Below are positions 11,782-24,092 of a stretch of 64,000 nt of DNA, piece by piece. The stretch comes from Hysterangium stoloniferum (taxonomy: Eukaryota; Basidiomycota; Agaricomycetes; Hysterangiales; Hysterangiaceae), in the NCBI GenBank assembly GCA_015178975.1, contig WHVD01000019.1, positions 620,001-684,000 of the forward strand, given 5' to 3'. The notes under the pieces are model-generated. The model made no database searches and was not told where the DNA came from. It was given only the letters and a program-made list of their open reading frames with translations. How positions within the stretch are numbered: position 1 is the stretch's first letter; each line of letters starts with the position of its first letter. Made by a program: the position numbers and the translations under genes.

Positions 11782-12740
11782 AATACCCTCGATCCAGTCG
11801 GCTTATGAAAGAGGATTCAACCATTATTTACCACAGAAGGGATCCCCTGGGTGGATACTCCAGTATTGGGATTTCAGCATTACACGTCTACGACATGTAG
11901 GGGACTCAGAAGCCTCTAATCCTATTAAAATCAGGCTGGACACCAGAGCTGATCTTTCCTTAATTTCAGAGGATTTCTATAAGGAACTAGTGGACCACCC
12001 CAAGCTCAAGCAAGGACTCAAATTACGCCTCGTACAGCTTACTGGTAATGCTAAGGTCTTAGGATACATCAATATCCCCATTTACCTCAAAGATGACACT
12101 GGTATGCTCCTTAAATTTACCACTGAAATGTACGTTGGCTGAGGCATGACTGTCCTGATTCTTCTCGGAGAGGACTTTCACGTGAACTATGAAATCGGAA
12201 CACTACGAGACCAGCCATTGGGCTCTATATTGATTCTGCCAGGGAGGGCGGGGTCTATCCCAGCCAGTTCCTCCAAGGAGCTGCAGCCTTTAGCCTTCTC
12301 AATTAGCAAGATCCCCCTTGAGGAACTAGCCAATGACTCACCTGAATTGACTTCCAAACCAGACAAAGGGGTGCGTACTGAAAGAGTCACATGGGCCCTA
12401 CAGGATTATACTATAGAGCCACAATTGGCTTGACTAGTACCAATTTTTGTCAGAGATCTTATTGGTGACCAATGGATAGTCGAGGGAGTCATCCTGCAGA
12501 ATGATGATGGAAGTATACTAGCCACTCCCACCACTGCTATCTCTAGGGAATGCACAGTGATACCTCTCGCTAACCCCTCTCTGACACCAAGAATCATTAG
12601 ATGAGGGGAAACCATTGGATTAATTCACGATGCGAATGAATGGGCCCAGACGCCTAGATCTTCAACTGAGAAGGCATCAATGCAGTCAACGGCAACCAAG
12701 ATCGCTCACCTCGTAAAGAGCCTATCAAGAATAGAAGAGG
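11782..12740 (+). pseudogene. retrotransposon E1: aspartic protease region
   Basis: The translation contains LDTRADLSLIS, a retropepsin active-site motif with the usual Gly replaced by Arg, followed by a hydrophobic VLILLGEDF segment typical of the second half of these proteases. Stops at about 12139 (TGA) and 12433 interrupt the frame. It belongs to the same old Ty3-type element as the RNase H at 13505 and the integrase at 24900. The RT-coding part is missing. Confidence 0.65.
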
Positions 12741-13504
12741 AGCGTGTCCTTAATCAATGACATCATATTATGTGATCGCCTAGAGCGGTCGAAATATAAT
12801 TATAATAAAGCCGGGTTATCTAGTTTTGGGCAGCCAGGTTTTTATTACATTATATTACTAGATATATGCACATTATTATCACGCGATCACATGACATCAC
12901 ATGACAACGATGTGATGACATGTTCACAAATCGTCATGAATAGTTTACGCAGCTGCCCAGCCGGGTTTATTTCTGTTTCAGCCACCTGGCCTATTTTGCT
13001 TCCACTTTTGGCCATCCCAGACTTCTTTTCTGACTCAACCGGCTCAGATCTTTGAGTCAGCTGAGGAGTATGATATCATAGTGAATTATGGAAACTTCTT
13101 AGAAGCTTCTAAAAGTTTCCTAATTAGTTATTTAGATATTATTAAGCAGAACTCTCTACATGTATAAAAAGAGGCCTAAATCTTGAATAAAATCAACTTA
13201 ACTTAACTTTACTACTATCAACAGCACCAGCTCAAAAGCTTATCTAATCATCCTAAGGACAAAAATAGCCTTAGTCTGATATACTAACTGCAAGCACCTA
13301 CACTTGCAGAATCTTGAACTCTTTGTCAGAACTCTTGAACCTAGCTAATTCATCTAAGTTCCCTCAGCTTCCTGGAAACCTTTAGGCTTACTAATCACTT
13401 AAGTAAATCTAAATTCTTATTACTGAAATCCCTGCCCATTTAGGTTATTCAAGAGCCCATTTTAACAGCACAGTTAATAAATCTTTAAATAAACACGCCT
13501 GAGC
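12741..13504 (+). mobile_element. LTR-like non-coding insert replacing the RT region of E1
   Basis: This AT-rich sequence contains TGATGACATG/CATGTCATC-type palindromes near 12885-12925, a TATA-like TGTATAAAAAG at 13158 and short direct repeats downstream, as expected of an LTR. Exact ends and a duplication were not found, so solo LTR is an interpretation. Confidence 0.4.
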
Positions 13505-14398
13505 TTTTGAAGATATCAAGGTTGTGTTGAGCTCTGGTCCAGTACTCGGACACCCCACGAGTGGCATGCCTTATCGGCTATACACGGATGCTTTGGACTT
13601 TGGACTTGGATGTTGTCTTCAACAAATACAGAAAATGACGCTTAGTGATCTGAAAGATACTAAAATCTATGCCCAAGCAACATCGGCCTTCAATCAATCT
13701 CGAGACATGCCCATTTTCGTCACTTGTTATAAAACCAAGGAGCTGGAATTCACTTGGGCAGATTCTGGGCCTCAGATTTCGGTGACACCAGTGTCACTGT
13801 CGAGTGCGTCATTGCCTATTGGAGCCACACACTCAAGAAAGTGGAATGTAATTACTCAGCCACAGAGTGAGAGGCTTTAGCTGCTAGAGAGGGACTAGTC
13901 CATTTCCAGCCCTTTATTGAAGGAGAACATATCCTTTTGGTCACTGACCATGTGGCATTACAATGGGCCAGATCTTACAAGAATACCAATCGTCGACTGG
14001 CCACATGGGGGGCAGCGGTATACACTGCATACCCCAGTCTGGAAATCTTACATCAAGCAGGATGGATACACAGCAACGTTGACCCACTGTCTAGACTTCC
14101 TCGAGTACCTGACTGTGCTAGCCCCATGAGAGACGACCTCTTACCAATTGTAGCAGATTCTCACAACCGGAATGACAACGAGCCATTATGGGAGAACAAA
14201 CCAGTGGAAAAGGCCGTCTTTCTCACTCACCACGAGTTAGTTGATCCAGTTGGGATAATGGAAGAGGTCCCCCAAACAAAATGGGATTTGCACAACCTCC
14301 CCAGAAATGATGAAATTGACGAGGCAAACTTTACCCTCTCAAACCCCCAATTGCTTATAGAAATCGATGAGAACTATGTCAAGGAACTTCACGATTGA
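13505..14398 (+). pseudogene. retrotransposon E1: end of RT and RNase H
   Basis: It starts in the AFEDIK motif that links RT to RNase H in Ty3 elements. Next come RLYTDALDFGLGCCLQQ (RNase H catalytic Asp in YTDA), then VTDHVALQWA and NVDPLSRLP of the RNase H C-terminus. The frame is interrupted near 13878 by a TAG. Element B inserted 21 bp after the last readable codon, separating this from its integrase at 24900. Confidence 0.75.
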
Positions 14399-14419
14399 TA
14401 TCAGAAAGATCCCGCCTTC

Positions 14420-15259
14420 TGTTATGACTGGAATTCCCGCCAGACTCTGGGCACTAACTTATATGCACCCGTGCCCTATATGCACCCATTGTCAGTTTAC
14501 CGGAATTCCCGCTGGACTCCGTACATCAGACTTGTCTACATTCAACTTTGTTACATTGTGTTTCAGTCACTGGAATACCCACCGGACTTTGCCCCTGCCT
14601 ATGTCTGACCTCATCCCACGCATCAGTCACCAGACCCCACTCGGAAAACCCATCATCGCTCTAACTGAGCCCCATTCCCATTTTAGTCAAATGACCTGTC
14701 ACGATTCGGACTCTGCTCCCACTCCATTTCCCATTATGGTTTATGATTTGTTACTATTCAGACTCTGCTCCGTTCCGTCCCATTCCTAACACCAAATTTG
14801 GTGTTTACTATTCTCGTTTTATGTTTTACTAGTTTCATTCCATTATTACTGGATTCAGTATGTCATTCATTCCACGGTCTATTTAGTCTGGCAGATGTTA
14901 TACATACAATCCAGTCAGAAAAGCGACTTAGATTCCCCCCAGTAATCTAATAAATTTTCTGCTCTAAACTCCTACTTGAATCACACCACTCACACTAGTC
15001 AGAGCCCATGGGCTCTGGCACATCTATCTCTCTTACCTATCTTGACCTACATCTCGACTCACAACCTCTCGACCCACAACCTCTGACCTACAACTCCTCG
15101 ACCCATAAACCCCACCTGGACTCCCCAGGATTCCCATCCACCTGTCTGAAATTGGACAACACAATCTCATGAGGGTGCAGCCTATAAGCTGAAGCCAAGT
15201 CCTACTGGATATCCCATGGGTTTCTCCGGAAACCTGCCATGTATGTATGTACCCTAACA
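14420..15259 (+). mobile_element. 5' LTR of element B
   Basis: An 840-bp repeat that begins TGTTATGACTGG and ends ACCCTAACA. It matches the 3' LTR once the insertions there are removed (837 bp). Many differences between the two are C-to-T or G-to-A changes. The internal region starts GTATTTTCTGAC; no obvious tRNA primer site was recognised. Confidence 0.9.
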
Positions 15260-15300
15260 GTATTTTCTGACTAAGACTTGCAGATTGTTTTCATTATGCC

Positions 15301-16368
15301 TGTTAAGTTCCCGAACACAGCTCCACGGATAGTCCCGCGGAGGTTTCTCCAGTAACTATATTTTGAACACACACTTTCTGGGTAATAGTCCCATGGACTC
15401 CCCGGGTAATAGGTCCGGGGAGTTTCCGGGAATATTAGTAGTACAAGGGAGTGTGGTATCAGAATAGTTACCTAGAGAATGGGTACGACTGAGATGGACT
15501 TGGCTTCAGCTTATAGGCTGCGCCCTCGTACACTCATTCGGGCGTCCATATTTCGAACTGACAGAATGCATACAAGGAGATATAGATTCCGGAGTTCCCG
15601 TGGGAGTTCCGGGAATCGAGCGTGCAGACAGACAAGAGGACTAGAGACTGGGATCGAAGGGAAACTTGTTCAAGGGTCAAACTTGTTCGGGGGAAAACTA
15701 GTTCGAGATTGAAACTGGATTCTAAGTACATGAATATAGCGGGCTTATATAGACTGTGAAATGTAATAATACCAAATCCGGTATTAATGAGAGGCAGAAC
15801 TATTAAACGTAAAATGAAACAAGTAAATACTAAACTGGGAATTAGGGACAGAACGGAACGGGAGCGGAGAACGAATCATGACAGGTCATATAACCATAAC
15901 TGGAGCGGGGCTCAGTCAGAGGGGTTCTGGAAGTCCGGTCAGAGTTTGGTGACTTGGTGCACAAGATAGTGTCAGGTATAGACAGGCTTGATGTGCAGGA
16001 GGGAGTCCGGTGGGTTTTCCGATGACTGGTGTGTGAGATGCAGAGACAGGTCATAACAGGAGCGGGGTTCTATGCTCTGTTAGAGGGGTTCCAGGAGTCC
16101 GGTCGGAGTCCGGTGACTGGTACATAAGACACAGAGTGTCGGGTATATGTCAGGTGGAGTCCGGAGTCCGGAGGAGTCCGAGGACTGGTGTATGAGACAC
16201 AGAGGGTTAGGTGCAGACAGGTGGGTGTGTACAGAGAGTCAGGCATAAACAAGTTGACGTGCGGGCTCCGGCAGGAACTCCGGTTGTAACTATAGAATAT
16301 AGAGGGTCGGGAGCATGTAGGACGGGGTCCGGGGGCCCGGAGGCTGGCGGGTTTTCCGGTTCCTGACA
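15301..16368 (-). mobile_element. solo LTR (1068 bp) at the gag start codon
   Basis: It starts TGTTAAGTTCC and ends TTCCTGACA, in reverse orientation relative to element B. The 5-bp duplication is ATGCC (15296-15300 and 16369-16373), which is the gag start codon plus two bases. It belongs to a diverged branch of the same LTR family, sharing GGCTTCAGCTTATAGGCTG. Confidence 0.9.
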
Positions 16369-17668
16369 ATGCCACCAAGAAGAAAAGCACACGCACAGGC
16401 ATCATTACCTGGACTGTCGACTCTTCATTCCCTGTTAGCTTTGTATACCAGCCAGAATGCTTGCAAACCAGTCAGAAACCATGGAAGAAGCCCGTATTGA
16501 AGAAGTCCTGGAAAACCAGGATGAATCCGAGCATGAGGACAAATCTGAGCATGAGGATGAATCCGAGCACGAGGATGAATCTGTGGCCCCCAACAAGGGC
16601 AAAGGTGTCGAAAATCCTCTGTCCAGCGATCGACTGCCACTTTCGGATCCCACCTCTGAGTATTTAGCAATCACTTTAGAAAGGTTGATGAATTATATGC
16701 TCAGGGAAGGCAAAAAGAAAGATCCAGAACCCCTGTGGTCAAAAGTCAATGCTCCGGAACCCTTCATTGGTTCCAACCCAAACAAACTCTCTACTTTCCT
16801 CATGCAATGTTGCTTCAATTTCCGCAATCGATCCGCTGCATTCTCCACAGACTCCCAAAAAGTCAACTACACACTTTCATACTTGTTGGGATCTGCATTG
16901 AAATGGTTTGAACTGGCTTTTAGTGGACTTTCCGAGGAAGAGCCGCTTTGGCTCGAGGATTGGGATGCTTTTGTTGAGGAGCTTGAAACCAACTTTGGGC
17001 TGTATGAGCCGACTGGAGAAGCTGAGAATAGTCTCACAAATCTTCGTATGAAGGACACGCAGGGCATCACGGACTACATCATCCAATTCAATAATCTTGC
17101 AGCTCGTTGTCAGTGGGGTGATCCCGCTCTCCGCCACCAATTCTATGCCGGTCTGCTGTCCTGCCTTAAAGATGAAGTCTCGAAAGGAGAAGATGGAAAG
17201 CCAAAAACCCTGTACCATATGTGCCTCAAAGCTCAAAATGCGGATGCACGTTATTGGGAATGTTACATGGAAGTTGCCCGCTAGACCTCTGTGGACAAAG
17301 TAAACAAGTCCATGGCCAATAAAACCAACAACAACAACTCGTCAACCAGCAACCAGAACTCCACACAATCTGACAAGAAGAACGATAAAAAGTCTTCTAA
17401 CAACAACAACAACAACAAGGGTCAACAGTCTGGCAAGCAAGCCAGAAAACCCGACCTCTCAGGCAAACTCGGACCCAATGGCAAATTGACCCCACAGGAA
17501 AGACAATGTTGTATGGACAATAACCTCTGTCTCTTGTGCGGAAAACCCGGTCATCGAGTCCTGGAATGTCCACTGGCAAAAGCAAACTCTGCAAAGGGTC
17601 GAACAGCCAAGACCTCCACAGAAACTCTGTCGAAGGACAAACCAGCTTCCGACTCGAAAAAAGAGTAA
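16369..17668 (+). pseudogene. gag of element B
   Basis: Nucleocapsid/structural protein of the retrotransposon. The start MPPRRK matches the MPPRKK start of element C (34121). The main open frame (16457-17281) has an acidic SEHEDESEHEDE repeat, then the Ty3 gag core. A TAG at 17282 is followed by an Asn-rich basic linker and the CCHC zinc knuckle CLLCGKPGHRVLEC (about 17530-17575). One frameshift separates the start codon from the main frame. The frame ends at a TAA (17666-17668). Confidence 0.85.
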
Positions 17669-20600
17669 GCAACCCCACAGACTCAGCACAGGTTGGGGGT
17701 TGCGTTGCCTCTCCACGCATTCAAGAGCTTACCAGCCTCAACACATCCGCTCTTTCACATTCTGATTCATTTTTCATTAAACTTATGTCTAATATGATCC
17801 TGAAATTTGTTTTTTCAGCTCTTATAGATTCTGGCTCGACTCATTGTTTTTTAGATACAAAATTCACGCAAAAAAATCTTTTGTCAACTTATCCAATAAA
17901 TCCCATTGGTCTCCACCTCTTCAATGGCACAAGTAATTTGGTTGTCATCCAAGCTTGTGATTTATCCATCCGTTTCCCATGTGGAACATCTCAATTGGTC
18001 ACTTTCTATGTGACCCAGTTAGACTCAAGTTGCTCAGTGGTCCTAGGACACAACTGGCTTACCCGCTACAATCTGTTGATTGACTGAATAGCTAACAGTA
18101 TAACATTCTGGACTCCCATGGCAGCCAAGGAAACTGCACCCATCACGACCTCCACAGCACCCATGGCCTTCCCGGCACCTGCAGTCTCAAGGACTCCTGT
18201 GATCCCTATGGCACCCATGGCTTCCCCGGAACCCACGGCACCTCTGTCTATTTCTCTGATTAATGCTGCAGCTTTTATTAGGGCTACAAAAATGGACAGC
18301 TCCCAGGCATTCACTATCAACTTAAAAATTGATGAAGCAACTGGACATTTTTCAACCCTGGTATCCGCATCTGAGCAAGCTGCTGACCTAGAAGGCATCC
18401 TGGAGAAATATCATGACTCCGTGGATGTTTTTAGCAAGCGAAAAGCTGACCGGCTTCCACCCCACAGAGAATACAAGTTAAAAATCGATCTCGAAGATGG
18501 TGCCCAGCCACCCCTAGGACATTTACCCGCTCTCATCCATGGAACTTTCCACAATCCATGATTTCCTGGCTGAACATTTGTCCATAGGTTTTATCAGACC
18601 CTCAAAGTCTCCTTTTGGAGCACCTGTTCTGTTTGTCAGAAAAAAGGATGGATCCCTTAGACTATGTGTTGATTTTAGAGGACTCAATGCTGTCACCAAA
18701 AAGGATAAATATCCACTCCCACTTATATCTGATCTGCTCGATGCTCCACGGAATGCCCAGATTTACATCAAAATAGATCTCAAACATGCCTATCATTTGG
18801 TCTGGATTGCCATGGGTGACAAATGGAAAACCACTTTTAGAACCCATTATGGGGCCTTTGAGTGGTTGGTGATGCCCTTTGGACTCACCAATGCTCTGTC
18901 TGTTTTTCAGCATTTTATCAATGACATTTTCTCCGACATGCTTGATGTATGTGTTATTGTTTACTTGGACAACATTCTTATCTACTCTGAGAATCCCGCA
19001 GAACACGACAAACAAGTCTGTAATTCTCTGGAGACTCGGACAACATGGTTTATTCGTGAATGGTAAAAAATGTACTTTTGACACAGACTCTGTGGAATAC
19101 CTGGGTTTCATCATGGGACCTGATGGACTCCACATGGATGAAACTAAAGTGCAAGTCATCAAAGATTGGCCTGAACCCCGAAAGGTTAAAGATATACAAT
19201 CCTTCCTCGGCTTTGCCAATTTTTACAAACAATTTATCCACAGATATTCCAACATCACAGTTCCCCTTACCCATCTTATGCATAAGGATACTCCATGGAA
19301 TTTTAACGATAAGTGTCAAAAAGCTTTCAATCTTTTAAAAAATTCTTTTTCTTCAACTCCTATTCTGTCACATTGGAAACCAGACTTCCCTCATTGTTGA
19401 AATGGATGCCTCGGACTACACGCTTGGAGCCATTCTATCCAGGACTCCGACGGAGAAGTCCACCCTGTGGCTTTTCTGTCCCAGACTTTCACCGGAGCAG
19501 AGCTCAACTACAACGTTCATGATAAGGAACTCCTGGCAATTTTTTCAGCTTTCAAAGCATGGCGACACTATTTGGAAGGCTCAGAAACTCCGATTGATGT
19601 TGTAACAGATCACAAAAACCTGGAATACTTTTCTACCACAAAACTTTTGACCCGTCAGCAGGCCCACTGGTCTGAATATCTATTCTGCCTTCAATATGAT
19701 TATCCATTTTTGACCTGGCCATCTTGGCAGCAAACCTGACACTTTAACTAGATGATGGGATGTCTATCCTAAAGAGGGGAGCAACGACCATGCCATGGTA
19801 AACCCACACAACCTGAAACCTATTTTCATGAATCAACAACTTACCGCATTGGTCCGCACAACTTTCCTCATCAATCCCATTGTCCATGGAATTATCATTA
19901 TGGATATTGAGAAGTTACATCAAGATATTCTATTGGCAATTCTGCTAGATCCGATAACTAAAGCTCACCTTGACAATCCCGTGGAACCCGATCAACCCTG
20001 GTGGTCTCTTGATCAGCATGGTTTCATTAGACTTGACGATCGTATCTATGTACTGGACTCTGATGGCCTCCGCCTCAGGATCCTTCAATACAAACATGAT
20101 CATCCACTCTCAGGACATTTCGGGTACAACAAAACTCTATCATTAATAAGAAGAGAATATACTTGGCCTGGATTCCGTGGATTCGTCAAGCACTATTGTA
20201 AATCTTGCACTACTTGTCCCTGCTTGAAATCTCAGCAACACAAGCCATATGGCCTTTTGAAACAACTCCTGGTACCAGAACACCCGTGGAATTCTATCTC
20301 CATGGATTTCATTGAACACCTACCAGATTCCGAAGGCTTTTCCACCATTCTAGTCATTGTTGACAGATTCTCAAAACAAGGTATATTCATCCCTACACAT
20401 GATACAATTACGTCCGTGCAGTTAGCGGAACCTTTCATTATCCATGTATTTTCCAAGCACAGAGTTCCATCCCACGTAACATCTGATTGAGGATCAGAGT
20501 TTGTATCTCACTTCTTTAGATCCCTCGGGAAATCCTTGGACATGAAATTACATTTCACGTCTGGACATCACCCAGAAGGTGACAGACAAACCGAATGCAT

Positions 20601-21383
20601 CAACCAGACATTGGAACAATATCTCTGCATATATTGCAATTATCAACAGGACAATTGGAAATCCTTGTTACCACTTGCAGAATTTGCTTACAACAATGCA
20701 CCCTCGGCCACTACTGGTGTTTCCCCATTCTTTGCAAATAAAGGATATAATCCAAATATTACAGTACATCCAGAATGAAATCTCACCTCTACTCACACTC
20801 AAGAGTTCACCATGGACCTCCACAAGCTCCATGAGGAACTCCGGACTGCAATAAAGTCCGCCCAAGAGCAATATCAACATTCAGTGGACAAACACCGGAT
20901 TCCACACCCAACTTCAAGATTGGTGATCCTGTTTTTGTCAAAGCTCAATTCTTCTGGACTACCTGTCCATCAAAAAAGCTTGCTGAAAAATATTTAGGTC
21001 CTTTTGAAATTATCGCACAAGTAGGTTCAGTCTCTTGGACCCTAAGGCTTCTGGATAGCATGCACATGGTACACCTGGTATTTCATGTTTCTATGTTAGA
21101 ACCTTGTACTGCTAACACTATCCCAGATCACGTGCAATCTCTGCCTCCTCCAGTCATTATTGACAGAGAACCCGAGTTTGAAATCTCGCAAATTTTAGAT
21201 TCGAAAATTGACAAGCGTCAATGCACTTGTAAACTGCTTTACTTGGTCAAGTGGGTGGGTTACAAGGGCACCGATGAAGAAACTTCATGGATTTTGGCCA
21301 TGGAACTCAGTAATGCCATGGAAATCATTACTGACTTTCATACAGCTTACCCACTCAAACCTGGACCACTATCATCTCTCTGA
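17669..21383 (+). pseudogene. pol of element B (protease, RT, RNase H, integrase, chromodomain)
   Basis: Domain order is Ty3/gypsy. A retropepsin with ALIDSGSTHC is at about 17820. RT (18540-19060) has VDFRGLN and an active-site box reading YLDNILIY instead of YLDD. RNase H has [10 protein letters not shown] at about 19400. An HHCC zinc finger is at about 20100-20215. The integrase core has Asp in SMDFIEHL, Asp in VTSD and Glu in DRQTECINQ. A C-terminal chromodomain (LYLVKWVGY, about 21235) completes it. Stops occur at about 18085, 19737, 20488 and 20776, with frameshifts near 18540, 19040 and 19400. The stop at 20488 falls where a Trp codon (TGG to TGA) is expected. Confidence 0.9.
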
Positions 21384-21575
21384 CTGCACTCTGCAGACCC
21401 CGTGTTACGTTTGGACTCATTTTCATTATTCCCTGTCACCCTATGTCTCTCTTTGCTTTTACAGGTTCTGACATGTTTTTCAAGTCCTTAAGCAGATTTT
21501 CTGTGGACTTTGATTCTTATGATTTTTCACGCTTTACTTTTTATGTTCAAAATTATTATCAAGTTTTTATTTTAT

Positions 21576-22515
21576 TCAATCTACATTTATGGGACTGTGT
21601 TTTTTCCCCGCCTCCTCAGCCATCTCCTCAGGCTGTGGGAACCCCATCCTCATCTGACCCAGCATCCTCGGAACTCCCAACTTGCAGCTCTTCATACATA
21701 TAGCTGCCATACTCCGCCAGGAACTTCCAAAACTCCTCATGGAGTCCACAAAGTTCCTTTGCCACCACATTTGGACTTTGTTGCTCTTCTGGAGCAACTC
21801 GTTTTGGGCTTCTATGCCCTCAGTGATCCATCCCAAGACTTCATCCAACCCAGAAAACCCATCTGACCCACTGATGTCTCACACCCCGGACCCTGTGGCC
21901 TGCTCATGAACCAGAGAGCACCTCGCTTTGAGATGCGTGCATTGGTAGCAGCCTGGACCCTGCCCGGACTTTTGGTTGGTTGTATTCCGTGTTCCAGTCA
22001 TTACAACTGGAACACCACGGTTCGTTCCATGTCAGTAGGTGGACTGGTGCCACCTTCCTTGCCTTCTGTTGATATGGTTAGTTCCCTGGACACTCCCACG
22101 GACCCGAGACTTACCTTTTGGGGGCTCTCCAGCTCCCCCTCAGACTCAGACTCCACCTCTGTCACCTTGTGCTGCAAATGACAAGTCAGTCAAAAAAAAA
22201 ATGACAAGTTAAAAATTTTGGGACTTACTTTTCCCGCGACAACCGTGGCCCTGTCCGCAGCCACCTGCGCCTTCTCCGTGGCCACCCACGCAGCCTCCTC
22301 CTCATCTCTTTTCTTCTGCCTCACAGCCTCTTCCTCTGTGGCCAATGCCGCCTGTCCTCGGCTTCCCTGGCCTCCTTCTCTGCTTCTTCACATTGTCAGT
22401 GCTGCTCCTCTCGCCATGCCAAAATTTGGGCTGCACTGAGAGGTGCCCGATATGGAGTACCCATGGAGGGCCCAGTGGTCAGCATGGGTCTTCTTGGCAT
22501 TGGCTTTGGACCCAT
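21576..22515 (-). pseudogene. antisense, intron-containing gene in the 3' region of element B
   Basis: Between pol and the 3' LTR the minus strand reads as a spliced gene. Exon 1 (22515-22229) is Glu/Lys/Ala-rich and probably coiled coil. Intron 22228-22172 has GTAAGT and TTTGCAG. Exon 2 (22171-22115) is acidic and in frame. The next intron has GTAAGT, a CTAAC branch point and ATCAACAG. Exon 3 contains WCSSCNDWNTEY and then CYQCTHLKARCS, a paired CxxC arrangement that suggests metal binding, followed by a helical tail ending at 21576. Exon 1 has one stop and one frameshift, and exon 3 at least one of each, so this copy is probably dead. The function is unknown. It resembles additional antisense ORFs reported in some plant chromoviruses only in position. 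Confidence 0.6.
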
Positions 22516-22710
22516 ATGGCAAAGATGGGGGAGATAAAGAAGAAGAAATTTCATTTTTTCAAATTTTTATATAGACTCGTCACATCTGAACCTTACCTTC
22601 CAGATCACATGACTCTTTGACACATATGTGTAACTGACATGACCTTTGACACATGCACATAGCTGACAAGAACCTTATCAAGGTCTAGAGCCTCTTTGGG
22701 ACTTTGGCAT

Positions 22711-22720
22711 AAAGGGAGGG
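22711..22720 (+). other. polypurine tract of element B
   Basis: AAAGGGAGGG lies 3 bp before the 3' LTR, the expected plus-strand primer site. Confidence 0.8.
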
Positions 22721-23167
22721 TACTGTTACGACTGGAATTCCCGCCAGACTCCAGGCACTAACTTATACACACCCACGCCCTATACACACCCATTGTCAGT
22801 TTACCGGAATTCCCACCAGACTCTGTACATCAGACTTCTCTATGTTCAACTTCATTATGTTGTTTCAGTCACCGGAATACCCACCGGACTCCACCCCTGT
22901 CTACATATGTCTGACCTCGTCCCACACATCAGTCACCAGACCCACCCGGAAAACCTGGCATCGCTCTAACTGAGCCCCATTCCCATTTTAGTCAAATGAC
23001 CTGTCACAATTTGGACTCTGCTCCTGCTCCATTTCCCATTATGGTTTATGATTTGTCACTATTCAGACTCCGCTCCGTTCCATCCCATTCCTAACACCAA
23101 ATTTGGTGTTTACTATTCTTGTTTTATGTTTTGCTAGTTTCATTCCATTATTACTGGATTTGGTATG

Positions 23168-23820
23168 TGTAAAGGGTCGAGTAGTTTACCACTCAATGTG
23201 CGGTTGTTATCGACTAGTAGTTTTAGGTAGTCAAGATGTAGATTACGATCGACCTTTAAGGTGCGATCGGTATATAATTACCAGGGCGGATCGACCTTAT
23301 GGTACAATCTGACTGTGTAGCTAGCTGGGCCGATGGCCAAGTAGATAAGGGAAATTATATATCATGAGAGAGAGAATATCCTAAGAAAGTGAGCTACAAT
23401 GGATATTCTTACTGCGCGAAGCAAGAGCTTCAAGTCGAGTCGAGTAGTAGTAACTGACTTCGACTGTTTCAGTGCGAAGTATAGCTACTACGAATCTATA
23501 AAAGAGATAGAGTGAAGACTTGTTGTAGACGAGACCCCGAACCAGTACTTGTGTATGCAGGTGATGGTTGTCGGGGTTGAAAAGTGTCTGAGTTTCTATT
23601 GTGTGACTACAATTGTGACATGCACATACGTCTTGTGGGTGAGAGCACCCACAAGCATACATGGACTCTCGAACGAATAAAAAGGGATATGACCGTATTT
23701 ATAAGTGATAAAAAGAGAATATAAAATATAAAACAAAAAGGAAATAATGGCATTATAAAGCGGCTAAGGGCTAAGGCTTAGAGCCTCTAGTCGCGCCTCC
23801 TATGTGACCTATCCTTCACA
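23168..23820. mobile_element. solo LTR (653 bp)
   Basis: It starts TGTAAAGG and ends CCTTCACA, near-perfect inverted termini. It is flanked on both sides by the 5-bp duplication GTATG (23163-23167 and 23821-23825). No coding region. It is richer in CpG than its surroundings, so it is probably a recent insertion. Confidence 0.85.
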
Positions 23821-24092
23821 GTATGTCATTCATTCCATGGTCTATTTAGTCTGGCAGATGTTGTACATACAATCCAGTCAGAAAATCAACTTAGATTCCC
23901 CCCAGTAATCTAATACATTTTCCGCTCTAAACTCCTACTTGAATCACACTGCTCACACTAGTTGGAGCCCACAGGCTCTGGTGCATCTATCTCTCTTACC
24001 TATCTCAACCTACATCTCGACTCACAACCTCTCGACCCACGACCTCTGACCTACAACCCCTCGACCCACGAACCCTGCCCGGACTCCCTGGG

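Noticed and set aside
11395-11808. 137-codon Ser/Leu-rich open frame
   Set aside because: An artefact of the 16-bp minisatellite, which cycles through frames without stops.
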